Shown here: piece by piece, positions 7,764 to 8,617 of the stretch
Layout of the letters: every line of letters starts with the position of its first letter
Position numbering within the stretch: the stretch's first letter is position 1
Made by a program: the position numbers and the translations under genes
Notes under the pieces: model-generated
The model's input: the letters and a program-made list of their open reading frames with translations, nothing else
What the model was told of the DNA's origin: nothing
The model's database searches: none
Assembly (NCBI GenBank): GCA_964479445.1
Contig: CAYZMH010000110.1
Location: 1-8,617, forward strand
DNA from: CAYZMH01 sp964479445
GTDB taxonomy: Bacteria > Bacteroidota > Bacteroidia > Bacteroidales > GCA-2748055
Length of the DNA: 8,617 nt
Direction: 5' to 3'

Positions 7764-7890
7764 AAAGCTTTATTATTTCATGTTTGATCTGCTTCAGGAT
7801 TTTCCTGAATAACTGCTGAAACCCTTATACACGAACCTCTGCAATTAAAACATGCAGGTTCTGTGTGGAAGAATCCGGTATTCGAATGAA
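7764..7890. other. 127-bp spacer with small inverted repeats between GH95-like gene and mosaic gene
   Basis: The spacer has three symmetric elements. A perfect 7-bp inverted repeat with a 3-nt loop lies at 7793-7809 (ttcagga/tcctgaa). An imperfect stem with a 2-nt bulge lies at 7834-7860 (aacct..gca/tgcaggtt), 30 nt past the GH95-like stop. A 12-bp perfect palindrome, ATAAAGCTTTAT, at 7762-7773 overlaps the mosaic gene's start codon. Neither hairpin is followed by a T-tract on the minus strand, so an intrinsic terminator is not supported. I found no clean Bacteroidota-type promoter (TTG / TAnnTTTG). Read-through within one operon, or mRNA processing or attenuation, are both open. Confidence 0.45.
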
Positions 7891-8617
7891 TTATTTATAG
7901 CAAGGTTCTTTCAGCTCTATATTCAATTGAGCCGTATTCCCCTTTGTTAAATTTAATCTTTTGGCATTGGAGTTTTTGTGCGTGGCCATTTCAGCTCCTT
8001 CACACCTGATGGATTCAGTTTCACCGGGAAGTTCCAAAACTATATTGCTGTCTGATTTAGCCAGCACAGAGAGGTTGACTTCTTTTTCATCCCAATGCAG
8101 CCTTATGATCTCCATGTTGCCTCTGAGCAGAACACCTTCAATAGTACCTTTGGACATTTGATGCGGCAGTGCAGGAAACAGTTTTACAAGGCCGGGTTCC
8201 GAATAAACCAGCATTTTTATGAGCACGTTGGGATAGCCCCCGCTCAGGTCCAGGTTGAAGATGGCCCCCGGATCATGTGTGGTGACCATGTTGTTGTTCC
8301 AGTAGCGGGAGGAAAGCCATTGCAGCATATCGTAGCAGGCCTGGGAATCCCCCAAGTTTGCCGCAGCGTAAGCAAGTTGTGCCATGCCGAAGGCCATCAC
8401 CCCACCCTGCTCCCTTCGCCGGATTTTCATTTTTCTATCGATCACCATTTTGGCTCCCTTCAACAGCCTGGAATTATTTTTGATTTCAGGATCCATCCTG
8501 CCAAACAGGCCATAAAGATGCGATACATGGCGGTGCCCGGGGTTTTCTTCCACACCCGGCCACATCCATTCACGCAAGTAACCCTTATCGTTGAGCTGAT
8601 AATCGGGCATTTTGCTC
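7891..8617 (-). CDS. GH95-like glycosidase (alpha-L-fucosidase/alpha-L-galactosidase type), C-terminal part
   Basis: The frame enters from the right edge (two codons lie before the first visible Met at 8610) and ends with TAA at 7891, giving about 241 residues. GH95 enzymes are roughly 750-800 residues, so around two thirds is missing, including the signal peptide, if any. Counting from that Met, residues 1-36 match the family's (alpha/alpha)6 barrel: PDYQLNDKGYLREW followed by PGHRHVSHLYGLF. Residues 60-145 continue the helical toroid, and LVKLFPALP (141-149) opens the C-terminal sandwich (GTIEGVLLRGNMEIIRLHW onward). The usual Q-x-D-G-N-F-G-G active-site loop is here FNLDLSGGYPN (118-128): the Asp that I take to be the catalytic base is kept but the DGN is altered. 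The family removes alpha-L-fucose or alpha-L-galactose by inversion; a different substrate or a DUF5703-type relative is possible. It is upstream of, and on the same strand as, the other three genes. Confidence 0.85.
   Translation of the reverse strand, partial: SKMPDYQLNDKGYLREWMWPGVEENPGHRHVSHLYGLFGRMDPEIKNNSRLLKGAKMVIDRKMKIRRREQGGVMAFGMAQLAYAAANLGDSQACYDMLQWLSSRYWNNNMVTTHDPGAIFNLDLSGGYPNVLIKMLVYSEPGLVKLFPALPHQMSKGTIEGVLLRGNMEIIRLHWDEKEVNLSVLAKSDSNIVLELPGETESIRCEGAEMATHKNSNAKRLNLTKGNTAQLNIELKEPCYK

Noticed and set aside
7793..7809. Rho-independent terminator
   Set aside because: The 7-bp hairpin has no T-tract after it on the minus strand (GCAGATCAAACATG follows) and no suitable gene end on the plus strand.
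7891..8617. Complete 239-residue gene starting at Met 8610
   Set aside because: The frame remains open to the window edge and the sequence begins in the middle of the GH95 catalytic domain, so the Met is internal.

Overview
The window looks like a stretch of a Bacteroidota genome, or a close relative. Four secreted or carbohydrate-active genes lie head to tail on the minus strand. Lipid-free Sec signal peptides end in A/Q-rich cleavage regions, the three visible start codons have no convincing Shine-Dalgarno sequence in front of them, and intergenic gaps are short. The lineage is inferred from style only; there is no marker gene.

Reading in the direction of transcription (high to low coordinates): (1) 8617-7891 is the C-terminal third of a GH95-like glycosidase (alpha-L-fucosidase/alpha-L-galactosidase superfamily), cut by the right edge. 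(2) After a 127-bp spacer holding small inverted repeats, 7763-3465 encodes a 1432-residue secreted mosaic protein. Its apparent order is LamG, HExxH zinc-metallopeptidase-like (DUF6055-like), about twenty left-handed beta-helix hexapeptides, PA14, LamG, Fn3-like and a C-terminal CBM-like beta-sandwich. (3) Only 5 bp later, 3459-1129 encodes a secreted GH31 glycosidase that starts with GTG and has an intact nucleophile and acid/base. (4) After 64 bp, 1064-1 encodes the N-terminal 354 residues of a secreted protein with a beta-sandwich followed by the start of what looks like a TIM barrel. It is cut by the left edge, so it has no stop codon in the window.

Together they look like part of a polysaccharide- or glycoprotein-degrading locus: two exo-glycosidases, a third putative glycosidase, and a large adhesive, possibly proteolytic, glycan-binding protein. 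No SusC/SusD pair, sulfatase, regulator, RNA gene, mobile element or CRISPR array is visible. The part most worth a second look is the mosaic protein, which puts a predicted metallopeptidase and a long alanine-stepped beta-helix between glycan-binding modules.
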